Shown here piece after piece: positions 16,138 to 25,075 of a stretch of DNA of 64,000 nt. The notes under the pieces were generated by a model. The model did no database searches. It saw nothing but the letters and a program-made list of their open reading frames with translations, and was not told the DNA's origin. Location: assembly GCA_026705025.1 (NCBI GenBank), contig JAPPBN010000032.1, positions 1-64,000 on the forward strand, given 5' to 3'. The stretch comes from Bin125 sp026705025. Lineage in GTDB: Bacteria > Chloroflexota > Dehalococcoidia > Bin125. The position numbers were made by a program, and so were the translations under genes. Positions within the stretch are counted from its first letter, which is position 1, and each line of letters begins with the position of its first letter.

Positions 16138-17082
16138 TCAGACGTTGCCGGCGGCCCAGGCGGAAATCAATGTGTGCGCGATCGCCATCGGACCCGGCAA
16201 TGACAGGGCTCCGTCCGGTAGTCCGGGCTGGTCCAGCTGCGCAGCGGGTTGCTGCAGCGAGTGGACGATTTCCTCCCTGGTGAACCAGCGCACGTCGTCC
16301 ATCTCCCAGTCGTCGTAGTTGATGTCGGAACTGCCGGCGTCGGCGTGACAACCAATCATCAGAGAGGAGGGGAAGGGCCAGGGCTGCGACGAGTGGTAGC
16401 GCACGTTGACCGCGTCGATCCCGGACTCTTCAGCCACTTCACGTCGGACCGCATCTTCAATCGATTCACCATGATCGATGAATCCCGCCAATGCCGAGAA
16501 CATGCCGGCCGGCCAGGAGGCCTGGCGGCCCAGCAGGCAACGATCGCGCTCGGTGTCGATCACGACCGTGATGACGACGGGATCGGTGCGCGGGAAGTGC
16601 TCGGCCGGACAGGTCAGGCACTTGCGGAAGATGCCGCCCTGGGCGGCAAAGGTCGATGCGCCGCATTCGGCGCAAAACCGGTGGCGTTCATGCCAGTCGA
16701 GGAAGGCGCGCGCCTGGGCGGCGATGCCGGCGTCGTCGATGTGGAGCACCGGGGCGGCGGCTCGCAGATCCATGAAGCTCGCGTCATCGGGCAACTCAAA
16801 GAGATTCGGAGCCGCGGCTTCGTTGATGGCGAACTGCGCGCCGGCCTCGCCGCTGCCCAACAACAACACAGGGTGGCGATCGGTGTCTGCGCCCGAGGGC
16901 AGCGATGCCCAGGCGAGACGCATCACGCCGTCGATCTCGCGCATGGGGAAGGTCAGGTTGCGCAGCGGCAGGAACAGCGTCCGCGGCTGTTCGATCTGAG
17001 CCGCCACCCAGGTTTCGTCGCGTCTGCGCGCGGCCTCCCGATCGAGCGGATTGCCGGAGAAGATGTTGCGGAACTCGGGCAT
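16138..17082 (-). CDS. nudC: NAD(+) diphosphatase (NudC, Nudix family)
   Basis: A 314-residue Nudix hydrolase with the NudC layout. After an N-terminal domain comes a zinc ribbon with CAECG and CLTC pairs, then the full Nudix box (GFIDHGESIEDAV, then RREVAEESGI) and the NudC signature SQPWPFPSSLM. NudC hydrolyses NAD(H) to NMN(H) and AMP, and removes NAD caps from RNA. The Zn ribbon is complete. It is 11 bp downstream of the formate-THF ligase gene on the same strand, so the two may be cotranscribed. Confidence 0.93.
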   Translation of the reverse strand: MPEFRNIFSGNPLDREAARRRDETWVAAQIEQPRTLFLPLRNLTFPMREIDGVMRLAWASLPSGADTDRHPVLLLGSGEAGAQFAINEAAAPNLFELPDDASFMDLRAAAPVLHIDDAGIAAQARAFLDWHERHRFCAECGASTFAAQGGIFRKCLTCPAEHFPRTDPVVITVVIDTERDRCLLGRQASWPAGMFSALAGFIDHGESIEDAVRREVAEESGIDAVNVRYHSSQPWPFPSSLMIGCHADAGSSDINYDDWEMDDVRWFTREEIVHSLQQPAAQLDQPGLPDGALSLPGPMAIAHTLISAWAAGNV

Positions 17083-17093
17083 GGCTCGCTCGT

Positions 17094-18725
17094 TCAGGCC
17101 GTGTGCGTCTCAGCCGTATGGTCGAAATGGATCGCCGCCGGCGATCGCGGAAGTCCTGGCATGGTCATGATCTCGCCGGAGATGATCACGACGAATCCGG
17201 CTCCGGCCGAGGGTCGTACGTCGCGGACCGTGAACTCGTGATCCTGCGGTCGGCCGAGTAAGGCAGGATCGTCCGAAAGCGAGTATTGCGTCTTGGCGAT
17301 GCAGACCGGCCAGTCATCCTGGCCGAGCCGTCGGGCGCGGCGCAATGTCAGTTCGGCAAGCCGCAGGTACGACACAGATCCGGCGCCGTACACCTCTCGA
17401 GCGACCGTTTCGATTTTGTCCTTGAGTGGGGATTCCAGGTCGTAGAGCCGCCGGAACGACGGCCGGTCACCAGCCAGAGCTTCGCGCACCTGGACCGCGA
17501 GGTCGAGGCAGGCGTCTCCACCGCCTCCGTAGGGATTGGCAACCGCCGCGCGGACCCCTCGAGCGCGACAGTGGGCAAGGACGGCGTCCAGCTCGGCCGG
17601 CGTGTCTGAGGGGAACTGGTTGACGGCCACGACCGGAATCACGCCATGCTGTTCCATGTTGTCGATATGCGCGTCGAGGTTCGGCAGTCCCGCCTCCAGC
17701 GCGGCCAGGTCCTCGACCTCCAGCTCGCGCGCCGAGCGACCGCCGTGGCGCTTGATGGCGCGGGCGGTGGCGACGATCACGGCGGCCTGAGGTTCGAACT
17801 CGCCAAATCGCGATACGACATTGAAGAACTTCTCCGCGCCCAGGTCCGAGCCAAAGCCGGCTTCGGTCACGGTGATGTCGGCGCAGGACAGGGCCGCGCG
17901 GGTGGCGGTGATCGAGTTGCAGCCCAAGGCGATGTTGGCGAATGGCCCGCCGTGCACAAATGCCGGTCCGCCCTCGCCCATCTGCACGAGATTGGGTCGG
18001 ATGGCGTCCTTGAGCAGCACGGTCATCGCGCTATCGACCTGCAAATCCTGGCAGGTCACCGGTTGAATCGGCGTAGAGGATGTGTAGCCAACGATGATGT
18101 TGCCCAGCCGCTGGTGCAGGTCATCGATGTCGCTGGCTACTGACAGAATCGCCATCACCTCAGAGGCCGGCGTGATGTCAAAGGCTTCCTCGCGCGGAAT
18201 GCCATCGGTGGTGCCGCCCATGCCGATCACCGCGCCGCGCAGCGCGCGGTCGTTCATATCGAGGCAGCGCCGCCAGGTGATGCGGCGGGCGTCGAGACCG
18301 AGCGCATTGCCGTGGAAGAGGGAGTTGTCGATCGCCGCCGCCAGCAGGTTGTTGGCTGCGGTCACGGCATGAAGATCGCCCGTGAAATGCAGATTGATGT
18401 CGTCTGCCGGAAGCACCTGGGATCCGCCCCCGCCGGTGCCGCCGCCCTTGATTCCGAAGACAGGTCCCATGGAGGGTTCGCGCAGGGCGACGACCGCGTT
18501 CGCACCCGATTGCCGCAGCGCCTGCGTGAGCCCGATCGCGGTGGTCGTCTTGCCTTCTCCGGCGGTCGTCGGCGTCATGCCGGTGACCAGCACGAGGTCG
18601 CCCTGAGGCCGCCGGCCGAGGCGCTCGAGGGCCTCGGCGTTCAGCTTGGCCTTGTGTCGTCCGTAGAGATCGAGATCGTCTTCGCCCAAGCCCAGATCCG
18701 CTGCCACGTCGGCGATCGGCCGCAT
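17094..18725 (-). CDS. fhs: Formate--tetrahydrofolate ligase
   Basis: A 543-residue protein, close to the usual length of about 555. The nucleotide loop TPTTAGEGKTTTAIGL lies near residues 51-66, followed by ALREPSMGPVFGIKGG and by DINLHFTGDLHAVTAANNLL, which are highly conserved. Further on are RRCLDMNDRALR and FVHGGPFANIALGCNS. The enzyme makes 10-formyl-THF from formate, THF and ATP, feeding purine synthesis, fMet or the Wood-Ljungdahl methyl branch. None of those partner genes is adjacent, so the direction of flux cannot be inferred. It precedes nudC by 11 bp. Confidence 0.95.
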   Translation of the reverse strand: MRPIADVAADLGLGEDDLDLYGRHKAKLNAEALERLGRRPQGDLVLVTGMTPTTAGEGKTTTAIGLTQALRQSGANAVVALREPSMGPVFGIKGGGTGGGGSQVLPADDINLHFTGDLHAVTAANNLLAAAIDNSLFHGNALGLDARRITWRRCLDMNDRALRGAVIGMGGTTDGIPREEAFDITPASEVMAILSVASDIDDLHQRLGNIIVGYTSSTPIQPVTCQDLQVDSAMTVLLKDAIRPNLVQMGEGGPAFVHGGPFANIALGCNSITATRAALSCADITVTEAGFGSDLGAEKFFNVVSRFGEFEPQAAVIVATARAIKRHGGRSARELEVEDLAALEAGLPNLDAHIDNMEQHGVIPVVAVNQFPSDTPAELDAVLAHCRARGVRAAVANPYGGGGDACLDLAVQVREALAGDRPSFRRLYDLESPLKDKIETVAREVYGAGSVSYLRLAELTLRRARRLGQDDWPVCIAKTQYSLSDDPALLGRPQDHEFTVRDVRPSAGAGFVVIISGEIMTMPGLPRSPAAIHFDHTAETHTA

Positions 18726-18774
18726 GTCGCTACCCCTTACTCCGAGGGGCAGGTTAGCGCAGCACCGAGGCCGT

Positions 18775-19209
18775 TCAGTTCTCGACCGTCACCTTGACGT
18801 CGGTGACTTTGCGCGAGTTCACGATCAACGCGATGTTGAAATCGCCGTCGTCGGTCAGCGCCAGTGGAATTGCCGCGATCTTCCAGGGCGGCTCGACATC
18901 GTCGAAGCGAAAATCCCTCAGTTCGAAGTACTCGCGGGCGCCGGCATCGTACTCAACGCGGATCACAATATGGTCTGCGTCGACCGGCTCGTTCATTTCC
19001 AGCCGCAGCCAGAACGGCTCCTCGAGTTTGAGCGGGCGATTCAGGGGAGTCAGGATCGCTTTGTCATCGGCGCCTTCATCGAGATGCAGGGCGGCCTCTG
19101 CGGAACCGCCGACCCCCGAGAAGATGCCTCCCCGCGACGCATTGCAGCCTGCCGCGGCGATGGTTAGCACCGCGATCGCCGTCACAGCAGCCAGCCAGTG
19201 AACACGCAT
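18775..19209 (-). CDS. Putative lipoprotein, function unknown
   Basis: A 144-residue protein. I chose ATG 19209 because it starts a clear signal peptide with lipobox (HWLAAVTAIAVLTIAAAGCN); longer frames reach into the divergent transporter gene. The mature part is beta-rich (EPFWLRLEMNEPVDADHIVI, IALIVNSRKVTDVKVTVEN), suggesting an Ig-like or jelly-roll domain. No enzyme motif is visible. It is divergent from the glycine-betaine transporter operon, with about 46 bp between starts, and may be co-regulated with it. Confidence 0.6.
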   Translation of the reverse strand: MRVHWLAAVTAIAVLTIAAAGCNASRGGIFSGVGGSAEAALHLDEGADDKAILTPLNRPLKLEEPFWLRLEMNEPVDADHIVIRVEYDAGAREYFELRDFRFDDVEPPWKIAAIPLALTDDGDFNIALIVNSRKVTDVKVTVEN

Positions 19210-19255
19210 TGGGGCAAAGAGTAGTCTGCGCACCAGACCGGAAGGAGACTCAACG

Positions 19256-20335
19256 GTGGCAGTTGACACAGAGCCAGCGCTCTCCATCCGTGGGCTCTAC
19301 AAGGTGTTTAACGATGACGGCGACGGTCTCCAGCTTGCTATCGACGGTCGTTCCAAGGACGACATCCAGGAGGAGACCGGCGCGGTCGTCGGGTTGCGCG
19401 ATATCAACATTCAAATCGGCCGAGGCGAACTGTTCGTGGTGATGGGACTCTCCGGTTGCGGCAAGTCGACGCTGGTGCGTTGCATCAATCGACTGATCGA
19501 ACCTTCCGTCGGCCAGGTCTGGCTCGACGGCCGCGAGGTCACCGCGATGAATCAGGAGGACCTGCGGGAGATCAGGCGACGCGAGCTGGCAATGGTGTTC
19601 CAGCACTTCGGGCTGATGCCGCATCGCAACGTGCTCGACAACGTTGGGTTGCCACTTGAAGTCGCGGGCGTCGACAAGCAGGAACGTCGCGAACGCGCCA
19701 ACTCGGCGCTCGAACTGGTCGGTCTGGGCGAGTGGACGGGATCGATGCCGAACCAGCTCTCGGGCGGCATGAAACAGCGCGTCGGGCTGGCCCGCGGCCT
19801 GGCGATGGACACGCCGGTGCTGCTGATGGACGAACCGTTCTCGGCGCTTGACCCGGTGATCCGCCGCGAGCTTCAGGACGAGCTGCTGGCCCTGCAGGAA
19901 TCGGTACAGAAGACGATCGTGTTTATCACCCATGACCTGAACGAAGCCGTACGGGTCGGCGACCGGATCGCGATCATGCGCGATGGCGAAGTGGTGCAGG
20001 TCGGCGCACCCAACGATGTCGTGCTCAATCCGGCCGACAGCTTCGTCCGCGAGTTCACTCAGGACGTCCGCCTGCATGGGATGGTGACCGCCGCGTCGAT
20101 CATGGACACCGGCGTGGAGGCGCTCACTGCTCAGGTGGATGATCGTTATGTCGTGTTGGAGGATGCGGTGCTGGATGAGCTGGTGCCGGCCGGGCTGTCG
20201 GCAACGCAGCCGCTGCAAGTGGTGAACCGGGCCGGCGTGTTGGTCGGCGTGATCCCGCTGGAGCGGCTGGCTCGGGCGATGGTCTCGGACGAGGCGGCGG
20301 TCGCCGCCACAACAGAAGGCGAGCCCGCAGGTTGA
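19256..20335 (+). CDS. Glycine betaine/proline-type ABC transporter ATP-binding protein (ProV/OpuAA-like)
   Basis: A 359-residue ATPase beginning at GTG after GGAAGGAG. It carries Walker A (MGLSGCGKSTLVR, near residue 63), the signature LSGGMKQRVGLAR, Walker B (VLLMDEPFSALDP) and the H-loop (IVFITHDLNEA). The N-terminal extension and KVFNDDGDG start are typical of the quaternary-amine (ProV/OpuA) type. The C-terminal about 90 residues are CBS-like, which senses ionic strength in OpuA. The stop overlaps the TTG of the permease (TTGA). The following permease and binding protein confirm the system type. Confidence 0.9.
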   Translation: MAVDTEPALSIRGLYKVFNDDGDGLQLAIDGRSKDDIQEETGAVVGLRDINIQIGRGELFVVMGLSGCGKSTLVRCINRLIEPSVGQVWLDGREVTAMNQEDLREIRRRELAMVFQHFGLMPHRNVLDNVGLPLEVAGVDKQERRERANSALELVGLGEWTGSMPNQLSGGMKQRVGLARGLAMDTPVLLMDEPFSALDPVIRRELQDELLALQESVQKTIVFITHDLNEAVRVGDRIAIMRDGEVVQVGAPNDVVLNPADSFVREFTQDVRLHGMVTAASIMDTGVEALTAQVDDRYVVLEDAVLDELVPAGLSATQPLQVVNRAGVLVGVIPLERLARAMVSDEAAVAATTEGEPAG

Positions 20336-21345
20336 GCATTCGACCACATCCTCCGGACGCGTCGCGTCAGTTTCTGACCCAACTTCTGAGGGGCAACCTG
20401 CCATCAGGAACAGGCGCGTGGTGGTCGGCGCCGCTGGCGATTCTCTTCGTCGGCGTGCTCTTCGTCGTCGCTTACTTCGCCGTCGCCGACGAGTTTCCCT
20501 TTGATGTCGGCCGCGATATCGGCCACCGCATCGACGTCTGGCTGGACTGGCTCAAGGACAACCTCTCGCCTGTCTTCCAGGCGATCAAAAATGTCATCGT
20601 CTGGTTTCTGATCGCGCTCGAAGACATGATGCTGTGGTTCACCTGGCCCGCGTTGATCGCGGCCGTCGCCCTGTCGTCGTGGCTGCTGGTTTCATTTCGG
20701 ATGGCGCTGTTTGCCGCCGTCTCGTTGCTGCTGTTGGCAACCTTCGGACTGTGGGAATCGACGGTCGAGACGATGGCGTTGATCATCGTCACGGTCACGC
20801 TCTCAATCCTGATCGCAGTGCCGATGGGTATCTGGGCCTCGCAGAGCGAACGGCTGGATGCCGTGTTGCGCCCGATCCTCGACGCCATGCAGACGATGCC
20901 GTCATTCGTCTATCTCGTGCCGGCGATCGCGTTTTTCTCGCTGGGCGACACGCCGGCGGTGTTGGCGACACTGATCTACGCGGTTCCGCCGGCGGTGCGG
21001 TTGACGAACCTGGGGATCCGCCAGCTGCCCGAGGAAACGCTCGAGGCCGCCGATTCCTTCGGCATGACTCGCAGTCAGATGCTGGTCAAGGTGAAGATTC
21101 CTCTCGCCATTCCTACGATCATGGCCGGGATCAACCAGACCACGCTGATGGCCCTGGCGATGGTCGTGATCGCCTCGTTGGTCGGAGCCGGCGGTTTGGG
21201 CGAGGACGTCAACCGGGGACTGGGACGGATCGAGCCGGGCAACGCGTTCCTGGCCGGCCTGGGGATCGTGTTTCTCGCCATCATCATTGATCGACTGACC
21301 CAGGCGCTGACCAGCCGTCGGCAAACGGCGCTGGGCGACGAATAA
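20332..21345 (+). CDS. Glycine betaine/proline-type ABC transporter permease (ProW/OpuAB-like)
   Basis: A 337-residue membrane protein with about seven hydrophobic segments. The EAA loop is LEAADSFGMTRSQMLVKVKI, and the preceding MQTMPSFVYLVPAIAFFSLG is a hallmark of ProW-type permeases. The start is a TTG overlapping the ATPase stop. The N-terminal region before the first core segment is about 100 residues long, with an amphipathic stretch (RIDVWLDWLKDNLS), as in ProW. It works as a homodimer with the ATPase encoded upstream, taking up a quaternary amine such as glycine betaine, choline or a similar osmolyte. Confidence 0.9.
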   Translation: MSIRPHPPDASRQFLTQLLRGNLPSGTGAWWSAPLAILFVGVLFVVAYFAVADEFPFDVGRDIGHRIDVWLDWLKDNLSPVFQAIKNVIVWFLIALEDMMLWFTWPALIAAVALSSWLLVSFRMALFAAVSLLLLATFGLWESTVETMALIIVTVTLSILIAVPMGIWASQSERLDAVLRPILDAMQTMPSFVYLVPAIAFFSLGDTPAVLATLIYAVPPAVRLTNLGIRQLPEETLEAADSFGMTRSQMLVKVKIPLAIPTIMAGINQTTLMALAMVVIASLVGAGGLGEDVNRGLGRIEPGNAFLAGLGIVFLAIIIDRLTQALTSRRQTALGDE

Positions 21346-21368
21346 CAGCGCGAGAGGACACGAAGCAG

Positions 21369-21584
21369 ATGCGCCATCTACTGTCTCGGTTGGCCCGAAT
21401 CCCCGGCCTGACGGCGGTGGTGGTCACGCTCGCGCTGTGGACGGTGACCGGGTTTGCCCTGGCCGATCCTGAACTCTCTCCCAAGGCGTTCCTGGGCGGA
21501 GCCAAGGCCATGTTCGTGGTCGTCTCGGTGCTGATGACGCTGATTGCGCTCCATCGCGCGGGTCTGTTCGGCCGCCGCGATTGA
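21369..21584 (+). CDS. Small membrane protein between permease and binding protein
   Basis: A 71-residue protein with two hydrophobic segments (LTAVVVTLALWTVTGFALAD and KAMFVVVSVLMTLIALHRAG) and basic ends. An SD-like GAGAGGA is upstream of the ATG. It lies 23 bp after the permease and about 100 bp before the binding protein, on the same strand. It may be an accessory subunit of the transporter, but I know no named family and it could be an unrelated small membrane protein. Confidence 0.55.
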   Translation: MRHLLSRLARIPGLTAVVVTLALWTVTGFALADPELSPKAFLGGAKAMFVVVSVLMTLIALHRAGLFGRRD

Positions 21585-21687
21585 GCTCGTCTGAGAAGTA
21601 TCAGATTTTCCAGTTGGTGGTGGTTGGTAGCATCTATTGATATCAGGAGCGCATTGGGCGCATCAGATAAGGGAGGCTCCAATCTCA

Positions 21688-23784
21688 TTGCTTAACTCAC
21701 TGAGCGTTCTCACAGGTCTGCGCGGGCTGGCGCTAGCAGCCCTGCTGGCCGGGGCACTGGTCGTGCTGGCCGCCTGTTCCGGAGATGACGAACAGCAACA
21801 GCAACAGCAGCAAGCAGCCGAACAGTCGCAGCAGCAAGCGGAACAACAGAGTTCTACGGCCGCGTCGGGGCGTAGCGCCGACGACCAGCAAGCACAAGCG
21901 CAAACGCAAGACGAACCGTCCGGCACGAGCCAACAGCAGGCTCAGCAGGAACAACAGCAGCAAGTCACAGCCGCACCCTCCGGGGACAAAGAAGAAATCA
22001 TCTTCAGCGACCTGAACTGGACCTCCTCGGAGATCCAGGTGCGGGCGGCAGCCTTCATTGTCGAGCACGGCTACGGCTACCCGGTCGAGCTACAGGCTGG
22101 TGACACCACCTCCCTGTTCCAGGGACTGATTCAGGGCGATACCCACATCACGATGGAGATCTGGCCCGCGCAGCAGCCCTGGATCGACGATCTGGATGAC
22201 CCGGGCGTGATCGAAATTTTGGGCGATTCGCTGGACGAGAACTGGGAAGGCTGGGTCATTCCCCAGTACGTCAAGGACGCCAATCCGGGCCTGGTCTCTG
22301 TGAGCGACCTGCCCGACTACATCGATCTGTTTGTGACGGCCGACTCACGCGGACGTGCGCGCTTCGTTGGCTGCGTTCCCGGTTGGGCCTGCGAGCAGGT
22401 CAACTCCAACAAGATCGTCGCCTACGGACTCGAGGACCTGTTCGAGGTGATCGCGCCGGGTTCCGGCGCGGCGCTATTCGAGGACCTGGAATCGACCTAC
22501 GCCCGCGGCGAAGCCTGGCTGGGCTACATGTGGGGTCCGACCAAGCCGACCGCGACGCTCGATCTGTACAGGCTGGAAGAGCCGGAGTGGACCGAGGATT
22601 GCTGGAACAGCCACCAGGGCTGCGCCTACCCGAGTTCCGAAGTCCGGATCGCCGTGCACCGCAGCCTGAGCGCTCGCGCGCCCGAGATCATCGAGTTCCT
22701 GCGCGCCTGGGACTTCTCCGCCGACGTGCAGGTGCAGTCCGAAATCTGGATGTCCGACAACAACGCCTCGCCTGACGAAGCGGCCATCTGGTATCTGGAG
22801 AACAACCCTCGCGTCTGGGCCGCATTCGTCCCCGACGAGGTCGCCGCCCGCGTGCTCGATGCGCTGGGCCTCTCCGCCTCCGCGCTCGACAGGCCAACGA
22901 TCGTCTTCAGTGATTTGAACTGGACGTCCTCGGAGATCCAGGTGCGGGCCGCCGCATTCATCACCGAGCACGGGTACGGCTACCCGGTCGAGCTCCAGGC
23001 CGGCGATACCGTTTCCCTGTTCCAGGGCCTGATCAATGGCGACACGCACGTGACGATGGAGATCTGGCCGGCGCAGCAGCCCTGGATCGACGAACTGGAA
23101 GATCCCGACATCATCGCGCTATTGGGTGATTCGCTGGACGAAAACTGGGAGGGCTGGGTCATTCCGCAGTACGTGAAGGACGCGAACCCGGGCCTGGTTT
23201 CCGTCTCCGACCTGCCTGACTACATGGAACTCTTCGTGACCGCCGACTCTCGCGGCAGGGCGCGCTTCATCGACTGCGTGCCCGGCTGGGCCTGCGAGCA
23301 GGTCAACGGCAACAAGGTCGTCGCTTACGGACTCGAGGATGTGCTCGAACTGGTCAAGCCAGGTTCCGGCGCCGCCCTGTTCGAAGACCTTGAGTCGACC
23401 TACGCCCGCGGCGAGGCGTGGCTCGGTTACATGTGGGGTCCCACCAAGCCGACGGCCACGCTTGACCTGTATCGCCTCGAGGAGCCCGAGTGGACCGAGG
23501 AATGCTGGAACAGCGACCAGGGCTGCGCCTACCCCGCATCGGAGGTGCGAATCGCCGTCTACCACACGATGCTCAACGACGCCCCCGACATCGTCGAGTT
23601 CCTGCTCGCCTGGGACTTCGCCGCCGACGTGCAGGTGCTCTCCGAAATCTGGATGTCGGACAACAACGCATCGCCCGACGAGGCCGCGATCTGGTACCTG
23701 AAGAGCTATCCCGAGGTTTGGTCCGCCTACGTGACGGCGGATGCCGCAGCGGCCGTGCTCGCCGCGTTGGCCGAGGAGGACTAG
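21688..23784 (+). CDS. Glycine betaine-type substrate-binding lipoprotein with tandemly duplicated binding domain
   Basis: A 698-residue lipoprotein. The start is a TTG 11 nt after GGGAGG; an upstream TTG at 21637 would add 17 residues before the signal peptide. Signal and lipobox are GALVVLAACSG, then a Gln-rich linker to about residue 100. Two OpuAC/ProX-like domains follow, with a period of exactly 301 residues (903 bp). They are very similar: each contains SDLNWTSSEIQVRAAAFI, SRGRARF, CVPGWACEQVN and GYMWGPTKPTATLDLYRLEE. The conserved Trp residues could form the aromatic box that binds quaternary amines. One polypeptide would thus carry two ligand sites. Confidence 0.9.
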   Translation: MLNSLSVLTGLRGLALAALLAGALVVLAACSGDDEQQQQQQQAAEQSQQQAEQQSSTAASGRSADDQQAQAQTQDEPSGTSQQQAQQEQQQQVTAAPSGDKEEIIFSDLNWTSSEIQVRAAAFIVEHGYGYPVELQAGDTTSLFQGLIQGDTHITMEIWPAQQPWIDDLDDPGVIEILGDSLDENWEGWVIPQYVKDANPGLVSVSDLPDYIDLFVTADSRGRARFVGCVPGWACEQVNSNKIVAYGLEDLFEVIAPGSGAALFEDLESTYARGEAWLGYMWGPTKPTATLDLYRLEEPEWTEDCWNSHQGCAYPSSEVRIAVHRSLSARAPEIIEFLRAWDFSADVQVQSEIWMSDNNASPDEAAIWYLENNPRVWAAFVPDEVAARVLDALGLSASALDRPTIVFSDLNWTSSEIQVRAAAFITEHGYGYPVELQAGDTVSLFQGLINGDTHVTMEIWPAQQPWIDELEDPDIIALLGDSLDENWEGWVIPQYVKDANPGLVSVSDLPDYMELFVTADSRGRARFIDCVPGWACEQVNGNKVVAYGLEDVLELVKPGSGAALFEDLESTYARGEAWLGYMWGPTKPTATLDLYRLEEPEWTEECWNSDQGCAYPASEVRIAVYHTMLNDAPDIVEFLLAWDFAADVQVLSEIWMSDNNASPDEAAIWYLKSYPEVWSAYVTADAAAAVLAALAEED
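22003..23780. repeat. 903-bp internal tandem duplication within the binding-protein gene
   Basis: The two copies start at 22003 and 22906 (TTCAGCGACCTG and TTCAGTGATTTG). They differ mainly at third codon positions, and the proteins look more than 80% identical by eye. The duplication is in frame and both copies keep the same Trp and Cys residues, so both are probably functional. Confidence 0.85.
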
Positions 23785-24002
23785 CGGCCCCGGCCCCAGA
23801 GCAGCCAATAGCCGGCCGCGGTCGAGAGCAATCCGACCGCGGCCAGCGGCGGCCACCAGGGTCGCAGGTCCGAGAAGAGCGGCGGGTGGACCATGACCGC
23901 GGCGCCAACGGCCAGCGGCGCGGTCAGACCGCAGAATGCCAGCGCCCCAAGCAGCCAGGGCCAGCACGCCGTCCAGAGTTCACGCCGGCCCGACAGTTGC
24001 AT
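23781..24002 (-). CDS. Small hydrophobic protein, function unknown
   Basis: A 73-residue minus-strand frame with two hydrophobic segments (WPWLLGALAFCGLTAPLAVG and PPLAAVGLLSTAAGYWLLWG) and a basic C-terminus. Its stop overlaps that of the binding-protein gene, sharing the palindrome CTAG. A GAGG lies 2-5 nt upstream of its ATG. No family is recognised. It fills an otherwise empty interval, which supports it, but it could be spurious. Confidence 0.45.
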   Translation of the reverse strand: MQLSGRRELWTACWPWLLGALAFCGLTAPLAVGAAVMVHPPLFSDLRPWWPPLAAVGLLSTAAGYWLLWGRGR

Positions 24003-24073
24003 GGCCTCATGCTAGGCCCGGGTCCGATCCGGCCGTCTGCAGCCGTCTCAGCCCAACTCCCTAAGCTCAATGC

Positions 24074-24589
24074 ATGGCCAAGAAGTCGAAATCGCGCAGG
24101 CGCCGTCCGGAGCAGAACGGTGCGCAGCCCAATGATCGGGTCGTCGCCCGCAACCGGCGCGCGCTATATCAGTACGAGGTGCTACGCCGCTACGAGGCGG
24201 GCCTGAGCCTGACCGGCTCTGAAATCAAGAGCGTGCGCGCTGGCCGGGTCTCGATCCAGGAGGCGTACTGCCGGCCGCGCGATGGCGAGTTGGTGCTGGT
24301 TGGCGCTCACATCGCCCGCTATGAACCATCGGGGCAGGCGAACCATGAGCCCACTCGCGATCGGCGGCTGTTGCTGCATCGTCGCGAGATCAGGCAACTC
24401 GAGCAGGCCTTCGCTCAACAGGGACTGACCCTGGTGCCGCTCCGGCTCTATCTCACCCGCGGCCTGGCCAAGCTGGAAATCGGCGTGGGGCGCGGCCGGC
24501 GGCAGCACGAGAAGCGTGAACAGCTGGCCAAGCGCGACGCCCAGCGGCAAATCGAACGGGCGGTCCGACGCTCAACGAGCGGCGATTGA
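24074..24589 (+). CDS. smpB: SsrA-binding protein SmpB
   Basis: A 171-residue SmpB. Conserved segments are present: NRRALYQYEVLRRYEAG, LTGSEIKSVRAG, ISQEAYCR-like SIQEAYCRPR, and ANHEPTRDRRLLLHRREI. The C-terminal GRGRRQHEKREQLAKRDAQR is the usual basic tail that enters the ribosomal A site. SmpB binds tmRNA and delivers it to stalled ribosomes. The tmRNA gene follows on the same strand after 129 bp, so the rescue pair is linked. The N-terminal KKSKSRRRRPEQNGAQ is a low-complexity extension. Confidence 0.95.
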   Translation: MAKKSKSRRRRPEQNGAQPNDRVVARNRRALYQYEVLRRYEAGLSLTGSEIKSVRAGRVSIQEAYCRPRDGELVLVGAHIARYEPSGQANHEPTRDRRLLLHRREIRQLEQAFAQQGLTLVPLRLYLTRGLAKLEIGVGRGRRQHEKREQLAKRDAQRQIERAVRRSTSGD

Positions 24590-24671
24590 GTGGATCCAGC
24601 ACGCGTTCCGTAGCGAAACATGCAGAGCGACTGCAATAACGAACCAATAACCATGCAAAGGTTGTCCACTC

Positions 24672-24700
24672 TTGTTAGGTTGGCTTTACACCGGTACATT
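24672..24700 (+). promoter_or_regulatory. Candidate promoter of tmRNA
   Basis: TTGTTA (24672-24677) and TACATT (24695-24700) are 17 bp apart, a good sigma70-type spacing. An overlapping alternative is TTGTCC at 24662 with TTTACA 17 bp on. Either would start about 10-20 nt upstream of the mature 5' end, leaving a short leader for RNase P to remove. Confidence 0.45.
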
Positions 24701-24718
24701 CCGGTGAAGAGACTCGAT

Positions 24719-25075
24719 GGGGACGAAAGGGTTCGACAGCGGTTGACTTCGAGCTGCTGCGTGTCGAGCTGGCGTTGCTCGGTAAACCACGCCACCACTC
24801 CCTAATTGGCGAAACCAGGGAACTCGCCCTCGCCGCCTAACCGCGGTGACGTCGCCTCTCAACCGCTGCCGAGTCGGAGAGAGCGCGGCGACGACTAACT
24901 CGGATGCCCGTCACGGGAAGTTGGGACCGCGGCGGAAAGACATTCCCACTTACCTGTTCGTAACGGTCGGCCGACGCGCCGGCGGACAGGGACAACACAA
25001 GCAACGGCTACGCACGTAGAAGCAGCTCGCGGAGACCGTCTGGACGGGGAGTTCGATTCTCCCCCGTCTCCACCA
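24719..25075 (+). ncRNA. ssrA: Transfer-messenger RNA
   Basis: The 5' end GGGGACGAAAGGGTTCGACAG and the 3' end GTTCGATTCTCCCCCGTC...CACCA form the tRNA-like half. GGGGAC pairs with GUCUCC (one G-U), and the T-arm is GGGAG-TTCGATT-CTCCC. The encoded tag, taking GGC at 24808 as resume codon, is GETRELALAA ending at TAA 24838-24840, so the full tag is (A)GETRELALAA. The hydrophobic ALAA end is the usual protease signal. The CCA is encoded (25073-25075). smpB is the upstream neighbour. Confidence 0.93.

Noticed and set aside
19250..20404. Long minus-strand open frame of 384 codons
   Set aside because: It lies entirely opposite the transporter ATPase gene, whose Walker and signature motifs are intact. 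High GC makes such antisense frames common.
21637..21687. An upstream TTG start at 21637 for the duplicated binding protein
   Set aside because: It would put 17 extra residues before the signal peptide. The TTG at 21688 follows a GGGAGG Shine-Dalgarno sequence and directly starts the signal.
25031..25075. A separate tRNA gene with a GTTCGATTC T-arm
   Set aside because: The arm belongs to the 3' half of tmRNA, which pairs with the GGGGAC 5' end at 24719. No other anticodon arm is present.
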